A stretch of DNA of 64,000 bases, taken from contig NZ_CP012643.1 of the NCBI RefSeq assembly GCF_001310085.1, forward strand, positions 3,703,501-3,767,500, written 5' to 3'. Of this stretch, positions 8,535-17,116 are shown one piece after another (positions within the stretch are counted from its first letter, which is position 1; every line of letters begins with the position of its first letter). The translations under genes and the position numbers were made by a program. The notes beneath the pieces were generated by a model. The model searched no databases, had not been told where the DNA came from, and saw nothing but the letters and a program-made list of their open reading frames with translations. Source of the stretch: Rufibacter tibetensis (GTDB lineage: Bacteria; Bacteroidota; Bacteroidia; Cytophagales; Hymenobacteraceae).

Positions 8535-9974
8535 ATGACATCTATAAAGAAGACCTTTGTTTTACTCCTTGCCCTAGGTGCTTTCACCACGGCTTGTACC
8601 GATGATTTTGAGGAGGTGAACACAGACCCCAACCGAATTGAGTTAATTAGCCCGGGTACGTTGCTGAACCCTATCATCTATGAGATGAGCAGCTTCAACG
8701 CGAACCGGGCAGATGATTTCACCTTTCATTTGATGCAAGTGTCGCTTCCGTTTCCAAGTCCGTCTGGCGGGATTCACCGCTATGATGTAACGGAGAATGC
8801 CGGAAGCTCTACCTGGAACACCTATTACCGCTGGTTAACCAACATAAAAGAAATGCAGGCGGCGGCAGTAAAAGCCAATGACCCCAACTATGAGGCAATT
8901 GCGCTTACCTTAAATGCCTGGGGCTACTCTCTGCTCACTGACAGCTTTGGTGACGTGCCCATGACGGAAGCGACCCGGGGCGATGAAGGCATCTTATATG
9001 CCTCCTTTGATACGCAGAAGTCTATCTATACCAAGATCCTGGCAGACCTTGAGACCGCCAATAGCAAGTTTGATCCTACTAAAACCATGATTTACGGCGA
9101 TGACATCCTGTATCGCAAAGACGTGACCAAGTGGCGCAAATTCTGCAACTCTTTACGGTTGAGATTACTGCTCAGAGTTTCCAAAAGAGAGGAGATGAAC
9201 GCGGCTGCAAAAATGGCGGAGATCATCAACAACCCAGCTAAATTCCCGGTTTTCACTTCCAACGCAGATGCTGCCATCTTACAGATTTCAGGGGTTCCGC
9301 CAATGATTTCTCCTTGGGGGCGGGCAGTAGACTTTAGAACTGGCAGGGCTGCTTCTTCTTTTTTCATTGATCATCTGAATGCACTAAATGACCCACGCCG
9401 GGCAAAATTCTTCACCCAGGCCACTTCAAAAGATGGAAGAACGCAGATGGGGTACAAAGGCATACCCAGCGGATATGAAGGAAGCGACACCCAATTCAAC
9501 TATGCTCCTTCTACCTTCAACATTGCCCTGGTGACCGCTCCCATGATTACGGTGATCATGCCGTACTCCGAGGTAGAGTTCATTAAAGCTGAACTGATTC
9601 AGAAAGGCATAGTGACCGGTGATGCCAAAACCGTCTATGAAAAAGGAGTGAAGGCCGCTATTGAGCAGTGGGGAGCCGTGGTACCAGCCGACTATTTTAC
9701 CAACCCAGCCGCGGCGTACAATGGCACCTTTGAGCAACTCATGCTGCAGAAGTACCTGGCGTTGTTCTTTGTTGATTACCAGCAGTGGTTTGAATACCGT
9801 CGTACGGGTTTTCCGGTACTCCCCACCACAAACTCCATGATGAATAACAAAGTAGTGCCGGTTCGTTTCAGGTACCCAACTACGGTGCAAACCAATAACC
9901 CTGAAAACTACAGGATAGCTGTGGAAATGATGGGCGGTGATGACATCAACACCAAGGTTTGGTGGGAAAAATAA
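8535..9974 (+). CDS. SusD/RagB-family nutrient-binding outer-membrane lipoprotein
   Basis: Surface lipoprotein of 479 residues that forms the lid of the SusC transporter at 5079. The lipoprotein signal ends at Cys21 (GAFTTAC), followed by an acidic Asp-Asp and then the NTDPNR motif typical of the SusD-like_2 subfamily. A helical TPR-like scaffold follows (LNAWGYSLLTDSFGDVPMTE), and the end is WWEK. The SusD-like_2 subfamily often accompanies transporters whose substrates are not simple polysaccharides. That fits the phosphodiesterase neighbours, though it does not prove the substrate. Confidence 0.93.
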   Translation: MTSIKKTFVLLLALGAFTTACTDDFEEVNTDPNRIELISPGTLLNPIIYEMSSFNANRADDFTFHLMQVSLPFPSPSGGIHRYDVTENAGSSTWNTYYRWLTNIKEMQAAAVKANDPNYEAIALTLNAWGYSLLTDSFGDVPMTEATRGDEGILYASFDTQKSIYTKILADLETANSKFDPTKTMIYGDDILYRKDVTKWRKFCNSLRLRLLLRVSKREEMNAAAKMAEIINNPAKFPVFTSNADAAILQISGVPPMISPWGRAVDFRTGRAASSFFIDHLNALNDPRRAKFFTQATSKDGRTQMGYKGIPSGYEGSDTQFNYAPSTFNIALVTAPMITVIMPYSEVEFIKAELIQKGIVTGDAKTVYEKGVKAAIEQWGAVVPADYFTNPAAAYNGTFEQLMLQKYLALFFVDYQQWFEYRRTGFPVLPTTNSMMNNKVVPVRFRYPTTVQTNNPENYRIAVEMMGGDDINTKVWWEK

Positions 9975-10001
9975 ACCTGAGCAAGCTCTCCTCAGCATTC
10001 T

Positions 10002-10042
10002 AAGCTTACTGCGCTTTTCTACAACTTGGGCGCAGTAAGCTT
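10002..10042 (+). other. Strong hairpin between susD homologue and phosphodiesterase gene
   Basis: A perfect 13-bp stem (AAGCTTACTGCGC at 10002-10014, GCGCAGTAAGCTT at 10030-10042) with a 15-base loop, not followed by a clean T-run. It begins 28 bp after the SusD stop and ends 33 bp before the next start. It may partly terminate transcription so that the surface pair is made in excess of the enzymes. Confidence 0.55.
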
Positions 10043-10074
10043 CCTTACTTTCATCACATCTAACCAAACAGACT

Positions 10075-11112
10075 ATGAGAACCGTAACACCTTGGAAGCT
10101 GCTTTTCTGTTTCTTTATAGGCGTGCACGCCAACGCAATGGCTCAAGGAAAAATCTCACTTACCAATTACACCTTCAAACCCAACTCAACCAAAGTGGGC
10201 AAGGTCATGGTTTCGCCTTCTGAAAAAGGAAAGGTAAAGCTGGTAGGTGCTTCTGCAAATACCTTCACGTTAGGGAAAGACAATTCTCTTATGCTTAAGA
10301 AGGCCATTTCTGACCCTTGGGTTGACGTAGTTTTGGCAGTAGAGCAGGGGCAAAGCACGGTACAAGACACCTTCCGGATTGTCAAAGACGAGTTCATCAA
10401 CAACCAGGTGATTGCGCACCGCGGAGCCTGGAAGAACACGGGCGCTACTGAGAACTCTGTATCTGCTTTGCAGCACGCCATCAGGTTAGGTTGCGCTGGT
10501 AGCGAGTTTGACGTGCACATGTCTTCAGATTCGGTGCTGTTCATTCACCATGACCAAGATGTGGACGGTATTCATATTGAGAAAACGCCAGCCGCAGAAC
10601 TGGCTAAACTGAAGTTGCCCAACGGCGAATTCCTTCCTACGCTGGATGCCTATCTGCTAGCCGGACTCAACCAAAATAAAACCAAACTGATTCTTGAAAT
10701 TAAGCCTTCAGCCATCAGCAAAGAACGTGGTCAGGCCTTGGCCCGGAAAGTGGTGGAAACGGTGCAGAAACACAAAGCGCAGGGTTGGGTAGACTACATC
10801 AGTTTTGACTATGCCATCTGCCAGAAAGTAAAGGAGCTGGAGCCTCCCGCTAAAGTGGCCTACCTCAACGGCGAGAAAGCTCCCGCAGAACTGGCTAAAG
10901 ACCAACTATACGGCTTTGATTACAACCAGAGCGTCTTGAAGAAGAACCCGCATTGGATAGAAGAAGCGCACAAGTTAGGTTTAACCGTTAACTCCTGGAC
11001 GGTCAACTCCCCCGAAATGATGGACTGGCTACTAGAGCGCAAAGCAGATTTTATCACCACCAATGAGCCGGAACTACTGCTGGAGAAAATAAAGAAGTTA
11101 GCTAACAATTAA
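10075..11112 (+). CDS. Exported glycerophosphodiester phosphodiesterase
   Basis: Hydrolyses glycerophosphodiesters to glycerol-3-phosphate and an alcohol; probably periplasmic. The 345-residue protein starts with a signal peptide ending near AMAQ (residue 24). An extra N-terminal beta-rich segment of about 85 residues precedes the GDPD TIM barrel. Catalytic and metal residues are visible: IAHRG (His115, Arg116), Glu126, the EFDVH motif (Glu144, Asp146, His148) and HHD at 158-160. The end carries the typical WTVN...ITTNEP elements. It lies between a SusCD pair and a phosphatase in one orientation, consistent with a scavenging pathway. The head-group specificity cannot be told from sequence. 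Confidence 0.9.
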   Translation: MRTVTPWKLLFCFFIGVHANAMAQGKISLTNYTFKPNSTKVGKVMVSPSEKGKVKLVGASANTFTLGKDNSLMLKKAISDPWVDVVLAVEQGQSTVQDTFRIVKDEFINNQVIAHRGAWKNTGATENSVSALQHAIRLGCAGSEFDVHMSSDSVLFIHHDQDVDGIHIEKTPAAELAKLKLPNGEFLPTLDAYLLAGLNQNKTKLILEIKPSAISKERGQALARKVVETVQKHKAQGWVDYISFDYAICQKVKELEPPAKVAYLNGEKAPAELAKDQLYGFDYNQSVLKKNPHWIEEAHKLGLTVNSWTVNSPEMMDWLLERKADFITTNEPELLLEKIKKLANN

Positions 11113-11170
11113 GGTTTGTTAACTGGAGAAATCTCTCGCAAGAGAACCTCGTTTCTTTTTCTATTTGTCG

Positions 11171-11188
11171 TCCTGAAAGGATCTTGTG
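11171..11188. repeat. Short intergenic TCCTGAAAGGATCTTGTG motif
   Basis: This 18-bp sequence in the spacer between the phosphodiesterase and phosphatase genes resembles a motif I recall as frequent in Cytophagales intergenic repeats. It contains the small inverted repeat TCCTGAAAGGA. Only one copy is in this window, so its repetitive nature is from memory and uncertain. Confidence 0.25.
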
Positions 11189-11343
11189 GGTAAACGAGAT
11201 CAAGTTTTACTCCAAATTCTACTGCCGTTTTTGGCCTTAAATAGCTAAAACACCCCTAAAGCGGGAGTACCACATAACCGCAAAAAGGATCATTCTTGAT
11301 CTATTCTGTCAATTACTCATTCCCTCAATCATTCATTTATCAC

Positions 11344-12840
11344 ATGTTTAGAAGAAAATTCCTCCAGAGTGTAGGTGCGTTAGGCCTTAGTTTAACCTTG
11401 CCGGTTGGTGCCGTACAAGCGCAAACTCCCAAGAAATCCTCGGGCCAGAAAGTAAACCTGTCGCTTATTGCCATTAAAGGTAAGGTGCAGTCGGGCGGCA
11501 AAGGAATACCCGGGGTGGTGGTCACCGATGGCATGAACCTGGTGGTCACCGATAAGGCGGGAAAGTACTCTCTGGAAAGCAACGCCACTGCTGAGTTCGT
11601 GTACATCTCCATTCCCCGGGGGTATGCCATCCCCAATGATAAAGGAGTGGCTCAGTTTTTTAAACCGCTTCCTAAAGACAAATCAAATTTTACCGCCGAT
11701 TTTGATCTGCAGAAATTAACCCAGGACGATACCAAACACAATTTTGTGGTGTGGGCCGATCCGCAGATGATCAACAAAAAGGATGCGGAAGAATTGGTGA
11801 ACACTTCAGCCCCAGATTTGAAAAAGCTGGTTGACGGCTACAGCAAAGACACGCTTTTTCACGGCATTGGCTGCGGAGACCTGGTATGGGACAAGTTTGA
11901 ATTGTATGAGGACTACAAGAAAGCAATAGAGATCTCCGGCATTCCGTTTTATCAGGTCATTGGCAACCACGACATGGATTTGACCGCCCGCACCGATGAC
12001 GGCTCTGCCGATACTTTCAAGAAGCTGTTCGGGCCTACTTATTACTCCTATAACCGCGGTGATGTGCATTATGTGGTGCTAGACGATGTCTTCTTCATAG
12101 GCACCGCTAAACGGTACATTGGCTATCTCACTGAGAAGCAGTTGCAGTGGTTGGAGCAGTATTTGTCTTTTGTGAAGCCGGGCAGCACGGTGGTGGTGTC
12201 GGTGCACATTCCGGTGAACAGTGGCGAGAAAAGACGCATGAACCTCAAAGACGAGTCATTAGGGGGCGTGGTGTCTAACCGCAAGGAATTGTATCGCCTG
12301 CTCAAGCCCTACAAAGCGCACATCATGTCGGGCCACACACATGTTTGTGAGAAAGTCATAGAGGGCGACATCATTGAGCATACCCACGGGGCGGTGTGCG
12401 GTGCCTGGTGGACCGGCCCTATCTGCACTGATGGCTCTCCCAGCGGCTACGGCGTGTATGAAGTGAATGGCTCTGAACTGAACTGGTACTATAAATCAGT
12501 GGGCCATGAGCGCGACCACCAGTTCAGGATGTACCCCAAAGGTACCGTGAAAGACCGTCCTGAGGAAGTGGTGGTGAACGTCTGGAACTGGGACCCCGAG
12601 TGGAAAGTAGTTTGGTTTGAAGACGGCGTGCGCAAAGGCGAAATGAAACAGGAGATGGGCTTGGATCCTCTTTCGGTGCAGCTGCACGCCGGGCCTACTA
12701 TGCCGGCCAAGCACAAGTTCGTAGACCCCACCATGACCGACCATTTGTTCTGGGCCAAACCATCGGCGGGTGCCAAGCAGATCAAAATTGAAGTGACCGA
12801 TAGGTTTGGGAAAGTGTATTCTGAGGCCTTAGCCGTTTAG
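11344..12840 (+). CDS. Exported calcineurin-like metallophosphoesterase with N- and C-terminal accessory domains
   Basis: Binuclear metal phosphoesterase of 498 residues, starting at the ATG at 11344 (MFRRKFLQSVGALGLSL). The paired arginines before the hydrophobic stretch look Tat-like. The accessory N-terminal beta domain (about 35-120) is followed by the phosphoesterase core: ADPQ, CGDLVWD, GNHD, a His in SVHIPV, and GHTH. A C-terminal domain follows (from about 370). The first motif is D-x-Q rather than the classic D-x-H, which I believe is normal in this accessory-domain subgroup. It probably releases phosphate from products made by the upstream phosphodiesterase. It is the last gene of the SusCD cassette and is followed by a strong terminator. 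Confidence 0.88.
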   Translation: MFRRKFLQSVGALGLSLTLPVGAVQAQTPKKSSGQKVNLSLIAIKGKVQSGGKGIPGVVVTDGMNLVVTDKAGKYSLESNATAEFVYISIPRGYAIPNDKGVAQFFKPLPKDKSNFTADFDLQKLTQDDTKHNFVVWADPQMINKKDAEELVNTSAPDLKKLVDGYSKDTLFHGIGCGDLVWDKFELYEDYKKAIEISGIPFYQVIGNHDMDLTARTDDGSADTFKKLFGPTYYSYNRGDVHYVVLDDVFFIGTAKRYIGYLTEKQLQWLEQYLSFVKPGSTVVVSVHIPVNSGEKRRMNLKDESLGGVVSNRKELYRLLKPYKAHIMSGHTHVCEKVIEGDIIEHTHGAVCGAWWTGPICTDGSPSGYGVYEVNGSELNWYYKSVGHERDHQFRMYPKGTVKDRPEEVVVNVWNWDPEWKVVWFEDGVRKGEMKQEMGLDPLSVQLHAGPTMPAKHKFVDPTMTDHLFWAKPSAGAKQIKIEVTDRFGKVYSEALAV

Positions 12841-12865
12841 AAGCTTACCTACTATTCCTCCTTAC

Positions 12866-12920
12866 ATAAACGTCTAGGGCCTGTTTTCTAAAAACAGGCC
12901 CTAGACGTTTATAGGTTTTT
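12866..12920 (+). terminator. Strong terminator closing the phosphodiester locus
   Basis: A perfect 22-bp stem at 12866-12912 with a 3-base loop, followed by a T-run (GGTTTTTT). The core of the stem is the CCTGTTTT/AAAACAGG dyad seen elsewhere in the window. Confidence 0.88.
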
Positions 12921-13011
12921 TTAGAGATTTTGAAATTGTTTGGGCAGTCTGAATCCCTTATCTTTCTGTTGCCGCTGAGTTACTTTCAGCAGGTAGATTT
13001 ATTTGAAGCAC

Positions 13012-14517
13012 ATGTCTCGTCCTTTTCTTTCCCTCCAGAACGTCACCATCAGACACCAAAACCATGTTCTCTTCCATGACCTTAATTTTGAGGTGCAACC
13101 CGGTGAACAATGGGCGTTAATTGGCGAGAGCGGGTCGGGCAAAAGCAGCCTGCTGAAGGCAATTGCCGGAGAAATGAGTGTGGTGGGTGGCCAGGTGAGG
13201 TATGGCTTTTATGAGGAGTATCTGGAGCAGCAGCCTGTGCCGGATATCTTTTTCTCCTTCCGCAATCTTTTGGCTATGGTTGGGCAGAAACACACTTTTA
13301 AAAACCTATCCACCAATACCAGCACTTTTTACTACCAGCAACGCTACCATGCCACCGATGCTGAGGACGCACCAACAGTTGAGAAATACCTAACCTCAGT
13401 ACAGCCAGCAGTGTTGGCAGATTCCTGGTGGACGTATGCCAGAGTGATCTCTTCTTTCCGCCTGACGGAGTTGCTGCAAAAGCAATTGATCAAACTTTCT
13501 AACGGGGAGACCAAGCGGCTACTCATGGCAGCAGCCATGCTCCAGAACCCAAAACTGCTCCTCCTTGATATGCCGCTTACGGGCTTGGATGTAGAAAGCC
13601 GCGCAGGTTTCAACCAGCTTCTTACAGAAATTACTTCTTCAGGCGTTACGGTAATTCTAGCTACCTCAGCGCAGGAAATACCGGAGGCAATCACGCACGT
13701 AGCCCTTCTGAAAAAAAACAGAATAGTATCGGCGCAGCCCAAAGCTGCCTATATTCCCCAGAGAACAAAAGATCAAAGCAATTGTCCCCTTAAGGCAGAG
13801 CTGCTTTCGCAGCTGTTGTCAGAAACTGAGTCGCCTGAGTTTTCCATCATTGCCGATCTGAAAAATGTAACGGTAACTTATGGTGATAAGACGGTGCTAG
13901 ATCAGGTGAACTGGCAGGTGCGGCAGGGCGAGCGATGGGCCCTGCTGGGTCATAACGGAGCCGGAAAGACCACGTTGTTGAGTTTGCTCAACGGCGATAA
14001 TCCGCAGGCGTTTTCCAAAGACTTGACGCTGTTTGATCGCAGGCGCGGTACCAGCGAAACCATTTGGGACATCAAAAAGAAGATTGGGTTTGTGTCACCG
14101 GAGCTGTTTCAGTTTTTCCCGCATCAGCAGACCTGCCTGCAAGTGGTGGAGTCTGGGCTGTACGATACCCTGGGGCTGTTCAGGAAAAGTCAACCCGGTA
14201 ATGCCACTAAAGCCAGGCAGTGGCTGGAGTTGCTAGGCATTGCGGAGGAGGCGCAAAAACCATTTAGGAGAGTATCTGCCAGTTCGCAACGGCTCTGCCT
14301 TCTGGCGCGTGCCTTAATCAAGCATCCGCCGTTACTAATCTTGGATGAACCATGCCAGGGAATGGATGCCCAACAGCAGGAGCGCTTTGAGCAGGTTGTT
14401 GACGCTATTTGTGCCAACAGCACCACCACCCTCATGTACGTAACCCACTACCCAGAGGAGATTCCATCCTGCGTAACAAAGGTGCTCAAGCTGGAAAATG
14501 GAGTGGTTGTCTCTTAA
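13012..14517 (+). CDS. Two-domain ABC ATPase, ModF/PhrA-like
   Basis: Soluble tandem ABC ATPase of 501 residues. The start is the ATG at 13012; the open frame also has an upstream TTG at 13003. NBD1 has Walker A GESGSGKSS at about 38-46, signature LSNGE at about 162, and Walker B LLLLDMP, where Met replaces the usual catalytic Glu. NBD2 has Walker A GHNGAGKTT at about 313-321, Walker B LLILDEP intact, and a degenerate signature (VSASSQ). No transmembrane segments and no permease gene are nearby. Architecture and size match E. coli ModF and PhrA-type proteins, whose role is unclear. It is a single gene between two terminator-like regions. A translation-factor (ABC-F) role is less likely because no ABC-F linker is seen. 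Confidence 0.85.
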   Translation: MSRPFLSLQNVTIRHQNHVLFHDLNFEVQPGEQWALIGESGSGKSSLLKAIAGEMSVVGGQVRYGFYEEYLEQQPVPDIFFSFRNLLAMVGQKHTFKNLSTNTSTFYYQQRYHATDAEDAPTVEKYLTSVQPAVLADSWWTYARVISSFRLTELLQKQLIKLSNGETKRLLMAAAMLQNPKLLLLDMPLTGLDVESRAGFNQLLTEITSSGVTVILATSAQEIPEAITHVALLKKNRIVSAQPKAAYIPQRTKDQSNCPLKAELLSQLLSETESPEFSIIADLKNVTVTYGDKTVLDQVNWQVRQGERWALLGHNGAGKTTLLSLLNGDNPQAFSKDLTLFDRRRGTSETIWDIKKKIGFVSPELFQFFPHQQTCLQVVESGLYDTLGLFRKSQPGNATKARQWLELLGIAEEAQKPFRRVSASSQRLCLLARALIKHPPLLILDEPCQGMDAQQQERFEQVVDAICANSTTTLMYVTHYPEEIPSCVTKVLKLENGVVVS

Positions 14518-14804
14518 AACTGCCAAACGCCATGCTTCGCTTTTTGACCGGTTTGCAAAAAGTAAGGCACTTCTAATTTGAAGTTTAATAGGCGAGTTGA
14601 GGCACTTCTTAAAAGAAAATAGCTTCTCCACAGGTGGTATCAAATACTAACTTCAACCTCAACAGGTAGAACAAGGATCTTTGCAGCAAACGGTAGCTGC
14701 ACTTCAAAAGAGCTTTTCTAGTTCAATCACGAAATATTTTAGGAGGGCAATGATAAGAACTTACTCTTGCTTCTGCTCTTGTAGATCAGAAAGGCTGATG
14801 AAAC

Positions 14805-15440
14805 CTACGCCTTCGCTTCTTCCAGGTGCACGTAATACCGCGTGATTTTGTCCCACTGCAAGGCTTGGAATCCGGCCCATCCGCCTTCTGAAATAAGTGT
14901 GTTCAAAAGCCCACGGCCACCTGATTTGTCGCCCTGGTTATTAGGTTTCTCATCGCGACCAATTTCCATTCCCATGATTTTGGTGCCTTCGCGTACTACC
15001 CTGAAGGTACTGGTGGCATCATCAGTGAAGAAGTGCTTTACCTCATCCCCCTCGGTTTCGTCTTTCAGAGGCTCGGGCTTAGGGCAGGGGCGAACCACAA
15101 ATTGAGCAGCGTCTTCTTCCTCCACCACTTCAATCACGGTTACCCAGTTTTCTATGGTAGTGGCCGGCAAAATGATCTGCAGGTAGTCGCCTACCTGTAG
15201 CTTATGCGCATCAGAAGGATTTCCCTGGGCATCATACAAATGGAAAGTAGAGTTGATTCCTGTCAGCAAAGACCAACTGTTCACGTCAAACAGTTTTTGT
15301 TTGGTACGCGTGAACTCCATGCGGGCAGTTGTCTCATCAGGGTAGGTATTCTCGTTGTAGAAAAACTTGTCTTTGGTGTCTTCCCCCTTCAGTACTTCCC
15401 ATTCTTTTTTAATCTTGTCCAGAAAATCTGTGATGGCCAT
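14805..15440 (-). CDS. Conserved hypothetical protein, 211 aa
   Basis: Unrecognised cytoplasmic protein without signal peptide or membrane segment. It is acidic and rich in beta-type sequence (YLQIILPATTIENWVTVIEV), with an N-terminal helix (ITDFLDKIKKEWEVL) and a glycine/lysine-rich patch (NNQGDKSGGRGLLNTLISEG) near residue 175. Codon use resembles the neighbours and the frame is clean, so it is a real gene. It stands alone, convergent with the ABC ATPase gene and upstream (on its strand) of nothing obvious. I recall no named family, and no function is proposed. Confidence 0.75.
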   Translation of the reverse strand: MAITDFLDKIKKEWEVLKGEDTKDKFFYNENTYPDETTARMEFTRTKQKLFDVNSWSLLTGINSTFHLYDAQGNPSDAHKLQVGDYLQIILPATTIENWVTVIEVVEEEDAAQFVVRPCPKPEPLKDETEGDEVKHFFTDDATSTFRVVREGTKIMGMEIGRDEKPNNQGDKSGGRGLLNTLISEGGWAGFQALQWDKITRYYVHLEEAKA

Positions 15441-15595
15441 TGCGCTCCAGTTTAAGTAAGGTAAACAGTCTTACTTGGGAGCGTACGAAACTGCGCCAAC
15501 CGGGTTAACCAAGAAATACCAGAAAGGGTCTGTTTAAACACTGATTTTGCGAAACCGGCACTTAAACAGCTATGATCAATGAAAACAAAGGTGAT

Positions 15596-16468
15596 TTATT
15601 TCACCGGAGAAACCTGCGCAATGCCATCCAGTACCGGTCTGATCTGGTTGGCTTGCTGCATCATTTGATAGAGCTGGTCGGTTTGGCCGGTTTGCAGGCA
15701 CTGCTGGAAATGCTGCAGGTGTTTGATGTATTCTTCCAGGGCATGGCTTAGGAAATGGGCGTTCTGCTCAAAGATGGGGGCCCACATATCCGGAGAGCTT
15801 TTGGCCAGACGCACGGTAGATGCGAAACCTGAACCCGCTAACGTGAAGATGTTGCGCTCGTCTTTCTCTACATCCAGCACCGTTAAACCCAAAAGGAAAG
15901 AGCTAACGTGCGACAAATGCGACACGTAGGCTACGTGCTTGTCGTGTTCCTCAGGCTGCATGTAAATGGTTTTCAAACCTAGGAGGGAAAAGACTTCTTC
16001 GGCAGAGGAGAGGGCGTGGGCAGAGGAAAGTTCTTTCTCGCAGATGATGTTCATCTTGCCCTGGTACAGTCCTTCTAAGGCGGCGGTTGGGCCAGAGTTC
16101 TCAGTACCGGCAATAGGGTGCGCCGCTACAAACTGGGCTCGGTTGGGGTGCTCTCTTACGGCTTCGCACAAGAGGGTTTTGGTGGACCCCAAATCAATCA
16201 CTACTGTTTGCGGAGGCACTATGTCCAGGAGGGAAGGCAGTAGTTTCTGAATGGCGGTCACCGGAATGGCTACCAGCACCAGATCAGATATGGCAACGGC
16301 TTCCTGTAGGGGCAGCACCCGGTCTACCAGCCCCAATTCCACTGCTTGGGCAGCATTCTCAGGGTTTTGATCTACCCCAATCAGTTCCTTCGCGAAACCA
16401 GCTTTTCTGAGGTCTAATGCGGCAGAACCGCCAATAAGTCCGGTTCCAATAATGGTGATGGTGTTCAT
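15596..16468 (-). CDS. tyrA: Prephenate dehydrogenase
   Basis: Oxidative decarboxylation of prephenate to 4-hydroxyphenylpyruvate for tyrosine synthesis. The 290-residue protein is a stand-alone dehydrogenase with no chorismate mutase and no ACT domain. The NAD loop IIGTGLIGGS lies at residues 6-15. The catalytic region contains AHPIAGTENSGP at about 118-129, and a helical domain with SHLSHVSSFLLG follows. The family is secure. An arogenate dehydrogenase activity cannot be excluded from sequence. It is a lone gene on the minus strand, with other aromatic genes absent from the window. Confidence 0.93.
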   Translation of the reverse strand: MNTITIIGTGLIGGSAALDLRKAGFAKELIGVDQNPENAAQAVELGLVDRVLPLQEAVAISDLVLVAIPVTAIQKLLPSLLDIVPPQTVVIDLGSTKTLLCEAVREHPNRAQFVAAHPIAGTENSGPTAALEGLYQGKMNIICEKELSSAHALSSAEEVFSLLGLKTIYMQPEEHDKHVAYVSHLSHVSSFLLGLTVLDVEKDERNIFTLAGSGFASTVRLAKSSPDMWAPIFEQNAHFLSHALEEYIKHLQHFQQCLQTGQTDQLYQMMQQANQIRPVLDGIAQVSPVK

Positions 16469-16562
16469 GGTAGAAAGCGTGCGCTCAATAGAAACACGAA
16501 GGTACTACAAGTTTTCCTATCGGGGTTCATTTAACGGCTGGTACTGGAAAGGGAGGAAAGGA

Positions 16563-16616
16563 AAAGCGTCTGTTTTAAAGCTGGTTTCTTATAAACAGCT
16601 TAAAAACAGACGCTTT
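16563..16616 (-). terminator. Terminator downstream of the small acetyltransferase
   Basis: A 21-bp stem with one mismatch (16563-16583 against 16596-16616, loop about 12 bases), followed on the minus strand by a T-rich run. It lies 25 bp beyond the stop of the gene at 16641-16928. Its base carries the GTCTGTTTT/AAAACAGAC variant of the recurrent dyad. Confidence 0.75.
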
Positions 16617-16640
16617 CAGGAGGGTAGTACCCAAGGCGGA

Positions 16641-16928
16641 CTAAATCTCTACCATAAACTTTTCATATTCTGGGTGACGCTTCACGTAGGCTTCTACCAC
16701 GGGGCAGGAGGCGATAAACTTTAGGTTGTTGTCTTTTACATACTCCAAAGCAGTTTTGACCAATTGATCTGCCAGGCCCTGGCCGCGGTTTTCCTCGGGC
16801 ACGTAGGTATAGTCCAAGTCCAGTTCTTCCTTGTCGGTGAGGGAATAGGTGAGTTCAGCTTCTTCGCCGTCCAGATCCATGTAAAAACGTAGATCATCGG
16901 CGTCATGAATGATATTTTGCTTTTCCAT
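16641..16928 (-). CDS. Small GNAT-type N-acetyltransferase (YjdJ-like)
   Basis: A 95-residue single-domain GNAT of the short Acetyltransf_CG type. It has beta strands LRFYMDLDGEEAELTYSL and the acetyl-CoA loop YVPEENRGQGLADQLVKTAL, where RGQGLA is the Q/RxxGxA motif. It ends with the VVEAYVKRHPEYEKF pattern typical of this family. The substrate is unknown. It is a single cytoplasmic gene followed by its own terminator. Confidence 0.88.
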   Translation of the reverse strand: MEKQNIIHDADDLRFYMDLDGEEAELTYSLTDKEELDLDYTYVPEENRGQGLADQLVKTALEYVKDNNLKFIASCPVVEAYVKRHPEYEKFMVEI

Positions 16929-17116
16929 AGTTGTCGTCTTTTGGAGAACATATACGGTGACAAGCCCTTCAGAGTCAAAATTCAGTATTTACTCTTCTCT
17001 TTACCGTGTAGGTACAGTAACAGAAATAGCCCGAAGTTGGTAAAAGAAACAAGCTTTCCTGCCTGATTTCAGAAAACGGCCCCTAAACAAACCGAGCCTC
17101 TGCTAACCCTACTGCT

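Noticed and set aside
11344-12840. Loss of activity in the metallophosphoesterase because of D-x-Q in motif I
   Set aside because: All other metal ligands are intact and the DPQ form appears typical of the accessory-domain subgroup, so it is kept as an active gene.
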